From: Zizania palustris
Taxonomy: Eukaryota > Streptophyta > Magnoliopsida > Poales > Poaceae
Length of the DNA stretch: 64,000 bases
Assembly: GCA_019279435.1 (NCBI GenBank)
Contig: JAAALK010000079.1
Span: forward strand, 61,886,330-61,950,329
Direction of reading: 5' to 3'
The notes beneath the pieces were generated by a model. It saw only the letters and a program-made list of their open reading frames with translations, was not told the origin of the DNA and did not search any database. This document shows positions 46,672 through 58,223 of this stretch, in pieces; positions within the stretch are counted from its first letter, which is position 1; every line of letters starts with the position of its first letter. A program made the position numbers and the translations under genes.

Positions 46672-48982
46672 ATGGTTGACCAATGCGACTCCCCCTTCGA
46701 GCTTCTGGATCCAAATGTTGACCAGCACCATAGGGCTCGCCACCTTACCTCTACTGTTGCAGGAATTGACAGACAGTCACCAGCAGAGCTCTCATCACTC
46801 CGTGTTCGCCCACCACAACATATTTGGACGATTCATCCTCGATGGGTCGGCAGGTTAGATTTTGTAACACTTAATTGCAATAATACTAGTATGATTGTTT
46901 TGGGTCACTCATGATGTTTTTTCTGCAGGCTGCGTGGTGCCGGCTTACTTCCTCTTGTTAGGATGATTGAGGGAGCACACGAGGGGGAGAACCCCTCGCG
47001 TAGGTTTCCGTTTGACCGGTCCTTACTGACTGCGTGGGTGGACAGGTGGAGGCCTGAGACCCATACCTTTCACTTGCCAATTGGGGAGGTTACTATCACA
47101 TTGGAGGATGTGACCTTCCTGCTGGGACTTCCACTAGCTGGAGCGGCGGTGGTGCCTCAAGACATTGATCAGCAGTGGCGCACTGACCTATTAGAGCGGT
47201 TCTCTAGGGCACATACGGTCCTACCTAGAGGCGCCGCTGTCCAAGGCTTCACGAGTATGCATGGGCCGACGCAAAAATGGTTGCGTCAGTTCCAGGTTTG
47301 TTCTCTGAGTTAACAGGGAATTATAATACTATATTTTTTCTTTTTGCCTAATATTTGTCTTTATACAGGCCGATCATCTAGCTGATGATGCTGACGATTA
47401 CACCATCAGCCGCCACTTGGAGGCGTATCTCTTATGGCTGTTCGGTTGGGTTATGTTTACCGGCACGCATGGTGATAGCGTCGATAAACATTTGGTAGAG
47501 TTCGCTCGAGCCATTGCTGATGCTGATGAGGAGAATGTGCCACAGTACTCATGGGGATCTGCAGTGCTCTGCGCAACCTATAGAGGACTCTGTGATGCGT
47601 GCCTGCGACTGACGGGCGGAGGTACGATCACCGGGTGCCCTCTTTTGCTACAGATCTGGTCTTTCGAGAGGGTACAAATAGGTCGTCCTATTGTCGACCT
47701 GTCTGCCTATGGGCCAGGAGACATGGACGAACTCGTTGATCGTCCGACAATGGGTGCGGTTTGGTGCCGACGTCGGGTATATGTTCTTTTCTACCTTTAA
47801 TGCTAAGTATATTTTTTGTGGAACTGACATCTGTTTGTTGCAGCCATCTTGGGCCCATAAGCAGACACATCTCTCATATCCAGACTACATTGCGCAACTG
47901 GATCTGCTCCGGGCGGATGACTTCCGATGGCGACCGTACCTGACAGAGGATGTCAACACGCGCGCACCGCACGGGATTTCCACCTTATGCACGAGAGACT
48001 CCGAGTACTGGTTGACTCGCCGGTGTCTTGTGTTCGATGTCAACGTCGAGGGCTATGCGGTATACCGCGTACTTAGGCAGTTTGGACTGCACCAAGTCTT
48101 CCCATGTCCCGTGGAGGTTCAGGTGCCTGTTGAGTCACACCAGTGAGTTCTTTTGATCAATTGTTCATTCCTTTGTCGTATATATCTTCTAAAATTAACA
48201 CCTAAACTACTTTCATACAGGCGCACACGAAAGGGAGTAGCCCCTTTACACACACCATCATGGCAGGTTCGGATGGCACCATGGGTCCAGCAGTGGGAGG
48301 AGGCCCTAGAGGACGTACACGACGACGACAATGAGTACGACCCGTCGACCTACGATGACTACCTCCGATGGTACGTCGTGCGCACCAGAGTCCGCCTCGT
48401 GAGGGTTCCAGACACTCTTCCACCACGCGTTGCAAACGTCACAGAGACTTACCCTATGCACATGGTAGCAGCAGTGCATGCATCGGTATGCGACTAAGTC
48501 TTGATTCTATTCATTTTGTAATATTGCATTGCATTTCTAATTGACTTGTTCCTTTGTAGGCGGACTTGGTCTGGCAAGCACGGCATGAGGCTGATTCCAT
48601 GCTCCAGCGGTGGAACTTGGGCTACGGCGTGCCGCATGAGGCGATGGAGGGTTGCCTACAGGCGATCATTTGTCGCCTTGACAAGTCCCTTAGGTTGACT
48701 TCACCGCGACCACCTCCAGCCGCTACCTCTTACGCACCTTCGAGACCGCCAGCATCAGCATCCAACCATGTAGGATCTCAGTCCTGGTGTCAGTCGCCTG
48801 CTCCACCCGCAGGTAGCTACGTGGCTGGAACGTCTCAGGGAGTGCCACCTGTACCTAGTAAGTATTCAACCAATATACACCGACGTGGAATGGAGGGGTT
48901 GGGATTGGGTGGGGGGTGGGCATGATTGGGATGATCAGTGTAGAATAGCATTTACACCCATAGTGTAGAATAGCGTTCCCGT

Positions 48983-49032
<50 letters not shown>

Positions 49033-49188
49033 GTTAATTTTTTCTGTGCCATTACGATTTTTACGGTTTGCCAAAATGCCATCGTTGTGTTACTGCCAGA
49101 TGGGGGCCGCCACAGTCACTGACAGTGGCATGTAGGCAATTTCTGAAAATTATAATGGCATGTGAGTAATTTTCCATATATATATATA

Positions 49189-49234
<46 letters not shown>

Positions 49235-49520
49235 TTGTATTTTCAATCATAGTAACAATTAACTTGTTGTTTTAACAGTGTCGCAGACGCAATACTACCA
49301 GGGAGGGATAGATCCTGCGTACTACAGCCCTACGGGCGCGGTAGACGACTGTGGAGGATCACATGAGTGGCAGTCCTGGGTGCAGCTCCAGCCCACCGAC
49401 GAGCACTTGTCTTGTAGGCAGGCTAGGAGAAGGAGACAACACTCGCCGGATAGAGATAGGTTCACCCACTCCGGTCATCGTCCGAAGCGTGGTGGGGGTA
49501 CAAGGGATGGGCACAAGTAG
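46672..49520 (+). CDS. Plant mobile domain (PMD/MAIN-like) protein
   Basis: Seven exons: 46672-46853, 46929-47295, 47369-47776, 47844-48142, 48221-48485, 48560-48857, 49279-49520. Junctions are GT-AG, phases agree and the frame is uninterrupted, giving 686 residues. Exon 1 begins at an ATG right behind an AG acceptor, so a leader intron is possible. The PMD spans roughly residues 50-430: LPLVRMIEGAHEG, RPETHTFHLPIGEVTITLED with VTFLLGLPLAG, the family signature, then YLLWLFGWVMF and a WxW-type middle. A Pro/Ser-rich tail and a basic Arg/His end follow. PMD proteins include MAIN and MAIL1, needed for transposon silencing, and many copies ride in transposons. It follows a truncated gypsy element. 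Intron 6 holds MITEs in TA repeats. Confidence 0.85.
48877..48981. mobile_element. TA-embedded MITE (33802 family), 5' truncated, in PMD intron 6
   Basis: Shares CACCGACGTGGAATGGAGGG and GTGTAGAATAGCATTTACAC through GAATAGCGTTCCCG with the copy at 33802. It lacks the left arm and is followed by (CA)n/(TA)n. Confidence 0.75.
49031..49175. mobile_element. 11795-type MITE in a TA repeat, PMD intron 6
   Basis: GGGTTAATTTTTTCTGTGCC to GTGAGTAATTTTCC with the same central palindrome as at 11795. (TA)n on both sides masks the target duplication. Confidence 0.75.
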
Positions 49521-49644
49521 TACTAGGTTGTATTAGTATTAGGTTGGACGTAACCTTTTGTATGACTATTTGATATTATGTGATGCATCTATTGCCATTT
49601 GCGAATTTGTTCGCGTACAATTCGATTATGATAGAATTGCATGC

Positions 49645-50058
49645 TTAGAGCATCTCCAAAATAGCTCTTAAATTTCATTTCCTAAATCTTATATAGGGAT
49701 ATCTTAAACTCTTATATTCTTAAAAAACAATCAATATATAACAGTTTTTTATAATCTTAATTCCTATTTTTTAAATCATGTAAACACAATCTATAATCTA
49801 TAATAATTTTGTGTGAAATTATGGTATCTTTAAATATGTATGTAGACCTATAATAACATATGGAGGAGAAAACAAAGTGTGTAAGAAAAAAATAGACGAG
49901 AACAAAAATAGGGATTGACCAAACTAATCCTATATTTAAGAGATATGAGATGCGATTTAGAGAATGAACTAGGAAAGAGATTTAAATTTATGTAGCAATA
50001 CAGGTGAAAAGAGATTTAAATTTATGTAGCAATACAGGTGATCTTTGAGATGCTCTAA
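49645..50058. mobile_element. MITE with TTAGAGCATCTC ends
   Basis: Ends TTAGAGCATCTCCAAA and the complement of TTAGAGCATCTCAAAG. The body is AT-rich and contains a 35-bp tandem pair (GAAAAGAGATTTAAATTTAT ...) near 49975-50042. A relative is at 53155. Confidence 0.7.
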
Positions 50059-51115
50059 CATAACACTTTCGTTTTGTTCATCTCAACGAGATGGCTTTCT
50101 TATTTATTAATCTTACAGGATTAGACACTTAGATTGACGAGAGATTTTTTTGTTTGTCTCATCCCTTCATAAACTGATCGACTTTGTGCCACTACGGCGA
50201 TTGATACTAACTTGAAACTAAAGAGGCATATAATTTGTGGAAGGAGGTATTTCCTTTGTTCCAGTGTTAAGATAGACATGGTACCATCCGTAGCGTAGTA
50301 AATGTGGCCTCATTGAGTGATAGATAGATATGGAGAACTCAGTTTGGGATGGACGGACGTTGGTTCTTCCTTGCTAATTGTGAAATAAGAGCATGTTTAG
50401 TTCATGCCCACAATTTACTACGCCTCAACTTAAAAGGTTGCCACGTTTGTAGCTTGCCGAACTCTATGGCAAAAATTGTCACTTGTGACAAAAATTATAA
50501 CAAATGTTTAGATTACATCACATTTCACCTTTATAGATAAATACACTTGCACAGTAAAATATCAACATCATTACTAACATCACAGCAAAACCAATGAAAT
50601 TTTGGATCCTAGAACACCATAGTATGCCAACAGATCAGCATTGGTGAACAATTTCTACTAGGTTCCGCTCATCTCCAGTCAAAGACAAGAAGACACTAAA
50701 CGCATGCGGCTAGCTACACAGAATACCTCTGCAGTGATTTGGCTCAAGAAATTCTGGGTTATTGTCACATTGAGAATAGAATAGTTTGATTTTTATTATA
50801 GACTAAAAGTAAACCCTAGACCGTTTTATTTTACGACACTTACACTACATCCAGATAACAGCCATGTCACGTGTTTCAATTTTCATGTTCAAATGCGCAG
50901 CTCCATACGCTGCGTGTGAAGTGAAGAGGACGAGTTAGCAAATTGTCCACTGGAATAGAACATATAACAGACATGTCAATTAGCTAGATGATTGCAATAA
51001 CGCAAACAAGCATCAAACGGATACAAGTGTTGTTGGGCACCATCCATCATCACACACTCACATAGAGATTGCATTGAAGTAGTAAATTCCCTGCAGTTAA
51101 AAAAGATGATATGCT
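50059..51115. other. Intergenic DNA and 3' flank of dUTPase
   Basis: No conserved frame. About 51060-51115 is probably the dUTPase 3' UTR. Confidence 0.5.
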
Positions 51116-51825
51116 TCAGACGCCAGTGGAACCGAACCCACCCTCGCCTCTGACGGTGGCGTCAAGGTCGTCCACCTCGGCGACCTCCGGCGTCACGATC
51201 AACTCGATGATCATCTGAGCGATCCGGTCACCGGGCTTCACAACGAAGTCCACGTCCGAGTGGTTGAAGAGGATGACCCCCACCGGCCCACGGTAGTCCG
51301 CGTCGATCACTCCGGCGCCCACGTCGATCGAGTGCTTCAGCGCAAGCCCCGACCTGGGCGCTGCAGCAAATCGGAGATGAAGGATTTCGTCGAACACCTT
51401 AGGCTAGCAAGCAAGAAACGAGAACGAGAGAAGGGGAGCGTAGTGTCCGGCAGCAGTCTCACCGATGCGCGCGTAGGTGCCCTCCGGGATGGAGATGCTG
51501 AGGTCGGTCGGCACCATCGTCTTCCCCCTCGCCGGCACGACAGCCTCCGCCGCGCTGAGATCGAAAACCAGAAGGGGTAGTAAAGCAGGGAGCAAAGCCA
51601 AGAAGAGAAGACTAACGGCGATGGCTTTTGGAGCGTACTACGCTCCTTGGCAAGCGCGTACCTCGAGAGGTCGTAGCCGGCAGCGAGGGCGGAGCCGCGA
51701 GACGGCAGAACGGCGTTCTCGGAGAGCCTCTTGACCTTGAGCAGGGACGAGATCTTGGCGATCTTGTGGGGAGGCTCGTGGACGACGGAGTCGGCTGCGG
51801 CGGCGCCTTTGGGAACGGTGGACAT
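51116..51825 (-). CDS. DUT: dUTP pyrophosphatase (dUTPase)
   Basis: Three exons on the minus strand: 51825-51662, 51554-51463, 51360-51116, GT-AG, phases agree, 166 residues from MSTVPKGAAA. It hydrolyses dUTP to dUMP, keeping uracil out of DNA and supplying the dTMP pathway. All five trimeric dUTPase motifs are recognisable: AGYDLSSA (I), PRSGLALKHS (II), GVIDADYRGPVGVILFNHS (III), PGDRIAQMII (IV) and RGEGGFGSTG (V). Length fits plant cytosolic/nuclear forms. The frame stays open upstream to an ATG at 51978, which would add 51 residues (MAGNFGAIYSRLVSPVSEHS...) rich in Arg, Ser and Leu, like an organelle presequence. Confidence 0.95.
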
Positions 51826-52152
51826 GGCGACGGCGGGGAGGGTTGTTGGTTGCAGGTGACGGTACAAGGGGAGGAACGGAGGAGAGATTGCGACTGGGCA
51901 GAGGCGGCGGAGGCGGCAACTGTGCTCAGATACAGGGGAGACGAGGCGGGAATAGATGGCGCCAAAGTTTCCCGCCATTTTCCCTCTCACCCGTGTAAAA
52001 AATCTCCTATGCCGGTTTGGTCTCCCACGCAATGCGCGTCGCCGATTTTGAGATTTGGGGAATCTCACCGGATTTTCTATGTGATTTATTGGTATTCGCT
52101 GATTTGTTCTTTTCTATGAATCCTATTTTTGAAACACTCAAGATTTTTTAAA

Positions 52153-52510
52153 TTAGTATTTTTAAAAAAATGTACAACAGTTTAAAAAAAATCAAAAATA
52201 GCATCCAGTCGGCCGACTGGTGTCACGTCAACACCAATCGACCGATGGTTAGCTGACTGACACCAAGACCACGCCGCACGCCCCACCCCCTCGCCTTTCA
52301 CGCCCGTCCACAGGGTGTGCGAGGCAAGAGCCAGCGCATGAGGGTGGATGGCCAGGGCAGGCACACACCGGGCACCAGTCGGCCAACTAGCATTGACAGT
52401 GATGCCAAATTGCCAATCGATCGACCAAGTCAGCTAATGATAGGACGATTGGATATTATTTTTTTAAAAAAATAAACTGCCGTACAAATGTGATTTTTTT
52501 TAAATACTAA
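52153..52510. mobile_element. Fold-back element upstream of dUTPase
   Basis: Ends TTAGTATTTTTAAAAAAATG and the complement of TTAGTATTTAAAAAAAATCA, with GTACAACAG/CTGCCGTAC inside and a CG-rich centre holding repeated CAGTCGGCC(G/A)ACT motifs. About 358 bp, in the putative dUTPase promoter. No family named. Confidence 0.55.
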
Positions 52511-52984
52511 TGTAAGGCTGAAAAATCTGGTGTCAAGAGATCGAATAAGTACCCGGACGAAACATATAAACTTCATAATCACAACGGCAAATAACTGCCC
52601 AACCTGGTAAGCAAAATAGAAAATACTCTAAAACGCACTGCACGATGATATGCCAAACTTGAAAAATGGACAAATTGAGATCGATTATGAAATACATATA
52701 TGCCAAGGTGGGCAGATTTCTATTGCAAAAAAATAGTTGTACAACGAGAAGAGCCGGATACCGAGGATGATGATGCTCTCTGGTAATATAAACAGTACAC
52801 TCACTTAACAAGGTAAGTCAAGCCAATCTTGCCAACAGATTGCATTTTCCACTCGACATTAGGATATGGTACAGCTGATTGCTTGGTTCTATACTACAAG
52901 ACCAACAATGTGATTTCCAGAGCCCATCGAGTTGGTCGCTATTCTTAACACAAGGAACATACAACTCAGGAAGAAAACTGGCCT

Positions 52985-53773
52985 TCAAACTATTTTCCGG
53001 TGTCCGCTGAAGGCCCAGATCTGAGAAAATTCAACAGCAGCAACTAGAAAGTCAATATGCTGGAGTTCACACCAAATTATTTTCTTTTGCTTTCGCTTTC
53101 AGAGTGTACAAGGAAAATGCTAAATATTAATCTCGGTAAGTTTCCTTGCGATCTTTAGAGCATCTCTTGATGTCTTAAATTTTATTCCCTAAAATATGAT
53201 ATAGGGATCATCATATTCCCGTTAACTAATTTGATGTACAACAGTTTCCCTATATGTTAGAATCTCTATTTTTTAAATAAGGAATGAGAAGTTAATCCTA
53301 AATTTAGGATAGATAGTAAGAGATATAAGCAATGGTTTAGGATAAGGATTTGTGTTAAGGGTGTTGTTTTGTTGGAGTCTAATTTTTTATCAAAATCTTA
53401 AATTTTAAATTTAAGAACCTATATAAGAGATAATATTGTTGAGTACTTGATCAATTAATAATTGCTGCCATGGACTGTATTGCCTTAACCGTCCATTATA
53501 GTTTATCTGTTAAGGCAATACAGTCCATGGCATGCAATTATTAATTGATCAAGTACTCAACAATATTTTTTCATATCAAAAGAACCTTTCATACCTTCAA
53601 ATTCTTGTCCCAACTTCCTGTACACAATGCACTCCCATCAGATGACAGTCCAAGGCAGCTTATACGCCCCTCATGAGAGTTTTGGAGGGTTCCCAAATTA
53701 AGTACGACCTATCCGAATACAAAAGAATTCACAAGTCGATCCATTTTGATCAATTTTAACAAGTTATAATGGT

Positions 53774-53833
<60 letters not shown>

Positions 53834-56800
53834 CAAGCTATACCCTGAAGCTTACTCCCATCTCTATCTGTTGTATTAGTAAAACAAAGTGCAAAGGAGA
53901 TGGCAATGGGTGGTAAAACAGAAATATTTATGCCTTTGATCTTGGTATCCCAGATTATAACAGTGTATATTAATCAGATATACACAAGAGCACAAGAAAT
54001 ATGATTGTATTTTCTAAAATAAACCCAAGAGCTGTGTATTGCAAATACATCAGTTTTTTCAAATAAACTAAAGCCTAGCCTGTGCTGTTGCATGGCAATT
54101 CAGGTAGTTATCTGAAACTAGAAAAGTTATAATGTGCCAACATACACATCTACATTGTAAATTAAACTTGTGTAATTCAAATAGCATATCGATATTGTCA
54201 CTAACCTTGCTTTGACATTGTTTTAACACTGACTTTCATAAGATACATAACATGTACAAATACAATAGTTGAAATATTTACTTTAAAAAAGGAAATCATG
54301 AATGTGGTCATGCTGTCAAGTACCACAGTAATGTGGTCAACATTGATTTCAGTTTCTGTTTTCTCACCCTATATAAGCTATAATAAAATTAACAAAAAAT
54401 GGACAATGATGCAAACCTCAGCAAGAAGTGTGTCCCACACATAACAGTCACCGTTGGAGTATCCAGCAAAAAGAAGCCTTCCTGATATCGAAAATGCAAT
54501 AGATGTAACAGTTGGGAGTTCATTATCATTTCTGTCAGGCTCCCGACTATATACTTGAAGTTGATGCCCTGTTCGCATGTCAAATAATCTGCATGTGCCA
54601 TCATCTGAACCAGTACCAAACCTCTGGCTATCAGGGAAAAACTTGACACTGTTAATGTCACCCTCATGCCCATGATAAGTTCGAACTGCCCGGCTTGCAA
54701 TTCTGGTATCCCACAGCCTTACAGTTGCATCACATGAACCAGAGACAAACATATTCGTATTTGACGAGTTGATGGACAGGCTAAAAGGGGAAAGTAGATA
54801 TATCAGAGCACTCAAAAATCATACCTATGCAAGATAGAAGCATAGCATACATATGCAAATAGAAGCATGGGAGATTATATATTTCAAAACAATGACCAAA
54901 TTATATTACTTTTAGCACTATATTTGAAACAAAACAAAGGCATGATGCTAGATCATTGTGAAGTTTTGTATGCCACATCTGCATAAGCTTATTGATCCAT
55001 AATTAGTTTATCAACTCCCTTCATGAAATTGTTTTGCTAGCCTTTAAGGGGATAGTGCCAAACTAAATGTTTCCTGTGCTACTTGTGACAACATTGCATA
55101 CTAGATACTACTAGTTATAACCAGCTCTTGCAAGCAAACTTGTACAACTTAATTGATGCAGTGAACAAAGGTAAGACCCATCATTTCTTCAGTGAACAAG
55201 GTCAAAATTTCATTGATAACAATCAATATATAGAGAGAATTAACAATATTTTGTAATAAAATATGCAAATACTTCAGAAATCAGAAGATGACAACCTAGC
55301 ATTTAGTAGCTTAAGTTGAAACTGTACCGTGTGAAAAGATTTCAGTTCACTAGTCACTACATGGAGAAGAGTTCAATCCAACAGAATGCACGAGTTCAAA
55401 TGAATCAAGTCACAAAAGAAAAAAAAAAGAATACCTCAAAACATCTCCTGTATGCCCTGATGGAAATTCACCACCAAATATTGATATCCTTTGGGCAGTA
55501 GTGACATCCCACAGGATGCAAGTTTGATCCCCTGAGCTAGTAATTAGGTGGGTTTCCTGATCTGGGACATACTGACAGGATGAAACATAGCCTTTGTGTC
55601 CTGTAAGCATTCTTGATACCGGTAGGTTCCCATCTCTGTCTGCTTGTGAGTTAAGATTGAATATAGAGCATGCACTATCAAGACCACCACAGGCAACAGA
55701 TTGGCCATTGGGTGCAAACGCGCATGTCATCACCCATGGACAATGTAGCTTTATGGCATGTGTTTTCTGACTTGTTAGTGCATTCCATACAATTAGCCTA
55801 CCGTCTTGAGAGGCACTGACTATCCAGTTTTTTTCAGGGGTCCAATCCAGAGAATAAACCTGTAAGACTAATGAGTTAATGCTATACATAAAACCATTAA
55901 AAAATTTGACATGAGCATTTCTTTTTGTCAACCAATAGTCTACAGAGGAATCTGAAGTGCTCAAATTGCCAAAGCGAAGTAGCAGAACCAAAATTTCGGA
56001 ATGCTAGAACAGTGGGAGGTTGAAACCAACAGCAAATCATAAATTCTTTGAATCATAGATTTTTTTCATTCTTTGCAATGTTCTAAACATCAGTAACTCG
56101 TATTCATTTGGTCACCAACCTAGGGATCATATTCCAATTTGGCTAGATTACATGACCTAACAGTAACCAGGATCATATTGTACATGCACTAATCAGGATT
56201 CAACGTCTTATTTAGACCACGCAAATATCCAAGCCATCGTCGACTGACCGATGCCCCGCTCCGCTCATGTGCTCCATGGTTTCCTCGGCCTCACAAGATA
56301 TTATTAGGTTCATGTGGTCTGCAAAGGCGGAGGAGGCTTTGCAATCCCTTAAGTTGGCATTGACCTCTAGGCTGGTGCTCTCTCTACCAGACTTCGCCAT
56401 CCCCTTTATGGACGAGTGTGATGTGTCGGACTTCAGGTTCAGTGTGGTGCTCCACGAGGGCACATGGCTGATCGCCCCTACCTTATTGACTGCAACTTTT
56501 GTATTTATTATCGCCTTCATCGCAGCCCCTCCAGTAGATATTGATGGTAATTTTGTTTGGGCCTTCAGTTTAATGTTTTTATTCATCAGAGCAAAAACCC
56601 GAAGAACTTGTTTAGCCAGGGATGTCCCTCCAAAGAACAACCTTTTTTTCTCACTGAAGAAAGAGGTTTCCGCTTTAGACAAAAGAAGTCTGCTCTGCGG
56701 GTGATACAAAGGGAAAACGAGTGTGGTAAGTTGTAGACATCTAGAACTCAAATAACTTATCAACAGAGCTATCTTTTGATAGCATTTCAATGGCTTATTC

Positions 56801-57829
56801 AAGGTCTTCTTCAGCCAGCCGACCGCTTTCCACCACCACTCCCTACCCACGTATGAACAGGACACATCAGATTGGTCTAGGCAGTGCACCATTAGCAGCG
56901 GGGTGCGTCTGGGGCCGCCGGTTTGTTGTCCGGGCTGACTACTTCAGCCTCGAGTTCCTTTTAGATCAACGCCTAGCAACAATTCCCCACCATTACTAGG
57001 TTAGAAACTCTTGGCTTTGACTTTTCGGTGCATCTACCCACCACACAATTCAACTTTTTGTATTGCCATTAATAAAGGCACATAAAAAGACAAGCATGCA
57101 AAGTACTGAACTGGATAACTAACGTTCTTTTTCTTGAATGGCATCACAAATTCAAGTTCTGCATACCACCATTCCCAAACATAAGGTGGCTTCATTCTGA
57201 TCTCAATGCACCTCAACAGACAGTAAAACAATGCTAAATCCACACCAAATTAGACCAATTCATTAACATCTGCCCAAAGGAGCGTTCAACTCAATGTCAA
57301 GGTTCGTAATTAGAGGCACCAAATCTCAGCCAGTTCAACAAGCTTATATCTCAGAGGGTCGACCCTATCACCGCGTCATACCGACTCGAAATTGCAGTTA
57401 ATAATTGGGCTCACACTACCCCCGTCAGCACCAGTTTCCACTGTTTCTAATCGGAATGGGTGTTGGTACTTCACGAATATCGCAAAATCTGTACCGAAAT
57501 TGAGGTAAGAGACAAAAGTCAACTGATCAGGAACCTTTCCGCTATGGCCCTGCAACGTGCGGCAGCACACCAGATCCGTCGGGTTAAAGCTCACAGGCGC
57601 CCGCCCTTGCGCCTTCGAGTACCTCTCCACTGCACATTCACAAAACAAAGCAATCAGCAAAAGCTGTTTAATTACCCGAGTCCTCGAGGGTTCCTGCCGG
57701 TGGGGGTGCGGAGGCCTCACCGTCGGTGTCGAGGAGCATCTGCCGCCGCTTCCGAAGCCGCTCCCGCAGAGAGTTCACCTCAGCCGTAGCCTTCGCGTGA
57801 TTATCCTTAAGCTCAGCCACCGACGCCAT
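52985..57829 (-). CDS. RGB1: Heterotrimeric G-protein beta subunit
   Basis: Six exons on the minus strand: 57829-57721, 57629-57535, 55859-55435, 54780-54417, 53708-53595, 53020-52985, GT-AG, phases agree, 380 residues, the known length for the rice protein. The start MASVAELKDNHAKATAEVNS opens the N-terminal coiled-coil that pairs with G-gamma. Seven WD40 blades follow, e.g. VYSLDWTPEKNWIVSASQDG, SGSCDATVRLWDTRIASRAV, SVKFFPDSQRFGTGSDDGTC and the C-terminal IWAFSGHRKIV. The product works at the plasma membrane with G-alpha and G-gamma in growth, immunity and stress signalling. Intron 2 (55860-57534) holds gypsy scraps; intron 5 (53021-53594) holds a MITE and a long hairpin; a TA/GA microsatellite lies in intron 4. 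Confidence 0.97.
53155..53420. mobile_element. TTAGAGCATCTC-type MITE, partial, in G-beta intron 5
   Basis: TTAGAGCATCTCTTGATGTC through AATATGATATAGGGATCATC parallels the element at 49645. The right end is lost next to the hairpin at 53432. Confidence 0.55.
53432..53567. repeat. Near-perfect 58-bp inverted repeat (hairpin) in G-beta intron 5
   Basis: Left arm 53432-53489 and right arm 53509-53567 are complementary except for one extra base in the right arm; the loop is 19 bases. The arm core is CATGGACTGTATTGCCTTAA. It could be a young fold-back element or a source of small RNA. Transcribed as part of the intron. Confidence 0.9.
53779..53833. repeat. (AT)n(AG)n microsatellite in G-beta intron 4
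   Basis: An AT run passes into GAGAGA. Confidence 0.9.
56267..57030 (+). pseudogene. Ty3/gypsy pol scraps in G-beta intron 2 (antisense)
   Basis: Plus-strand readings resemble the RT-RNase H junction of gypsy elements: FMWSAKAEEALQSLKLALTS and LVLSLPDFAIPFMDECDVSD (about 56309-56440), then after unrelated or decayed sequence VRADYFSLEFLLDQRLATIP (about 56925-56990). No LTR recognised. Ancient. Confidence 0.7.
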
Positions 57830-57984
57830 GGCCGGTCGCGCCGCGCCGCGCCGCGGAGGCCGCCTCGGGATTCTAGCGGCGCTGCAGGTGAGGGATCTAC
57901 TGGGATCCGAGCATGGAGTGGGGGAAGCCAATGGCACGTCTACGAAGCTCGCAGGGAGGATACAGAGGATGTGGGAGGAAACCA

Positions 57985-58014
<30 letters not shown>
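57985..58014. repeat. (GGC)n repeat upstream of the G-beta start
   Basis: About ten GGC units roughly 160 bp before the ATG on the minus strand, probably in the 5' UTR. Confidence 0.85.
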
Positions 58015-58017
<3 letters not shown>

Positions 58018-58223
58018 AAACAGACGAAATGAGGGGGAGGGGATGGTGGGGGTGAGTTGTTGGGGGACGCGTTGGGTTTAGGAAGACGAGTTCCCGAGCG
58101 AGATGTCGCCTGCTGTTTTGTGCATGACACGTGGGCCCGCGGCGCAGGGTGGGTTGGTTTATGGCAGCCTGAGAGATTCGATGGGTAGGAGGGACCACCG
58201 CCGAGTGACCGTTGTGTAAACAT

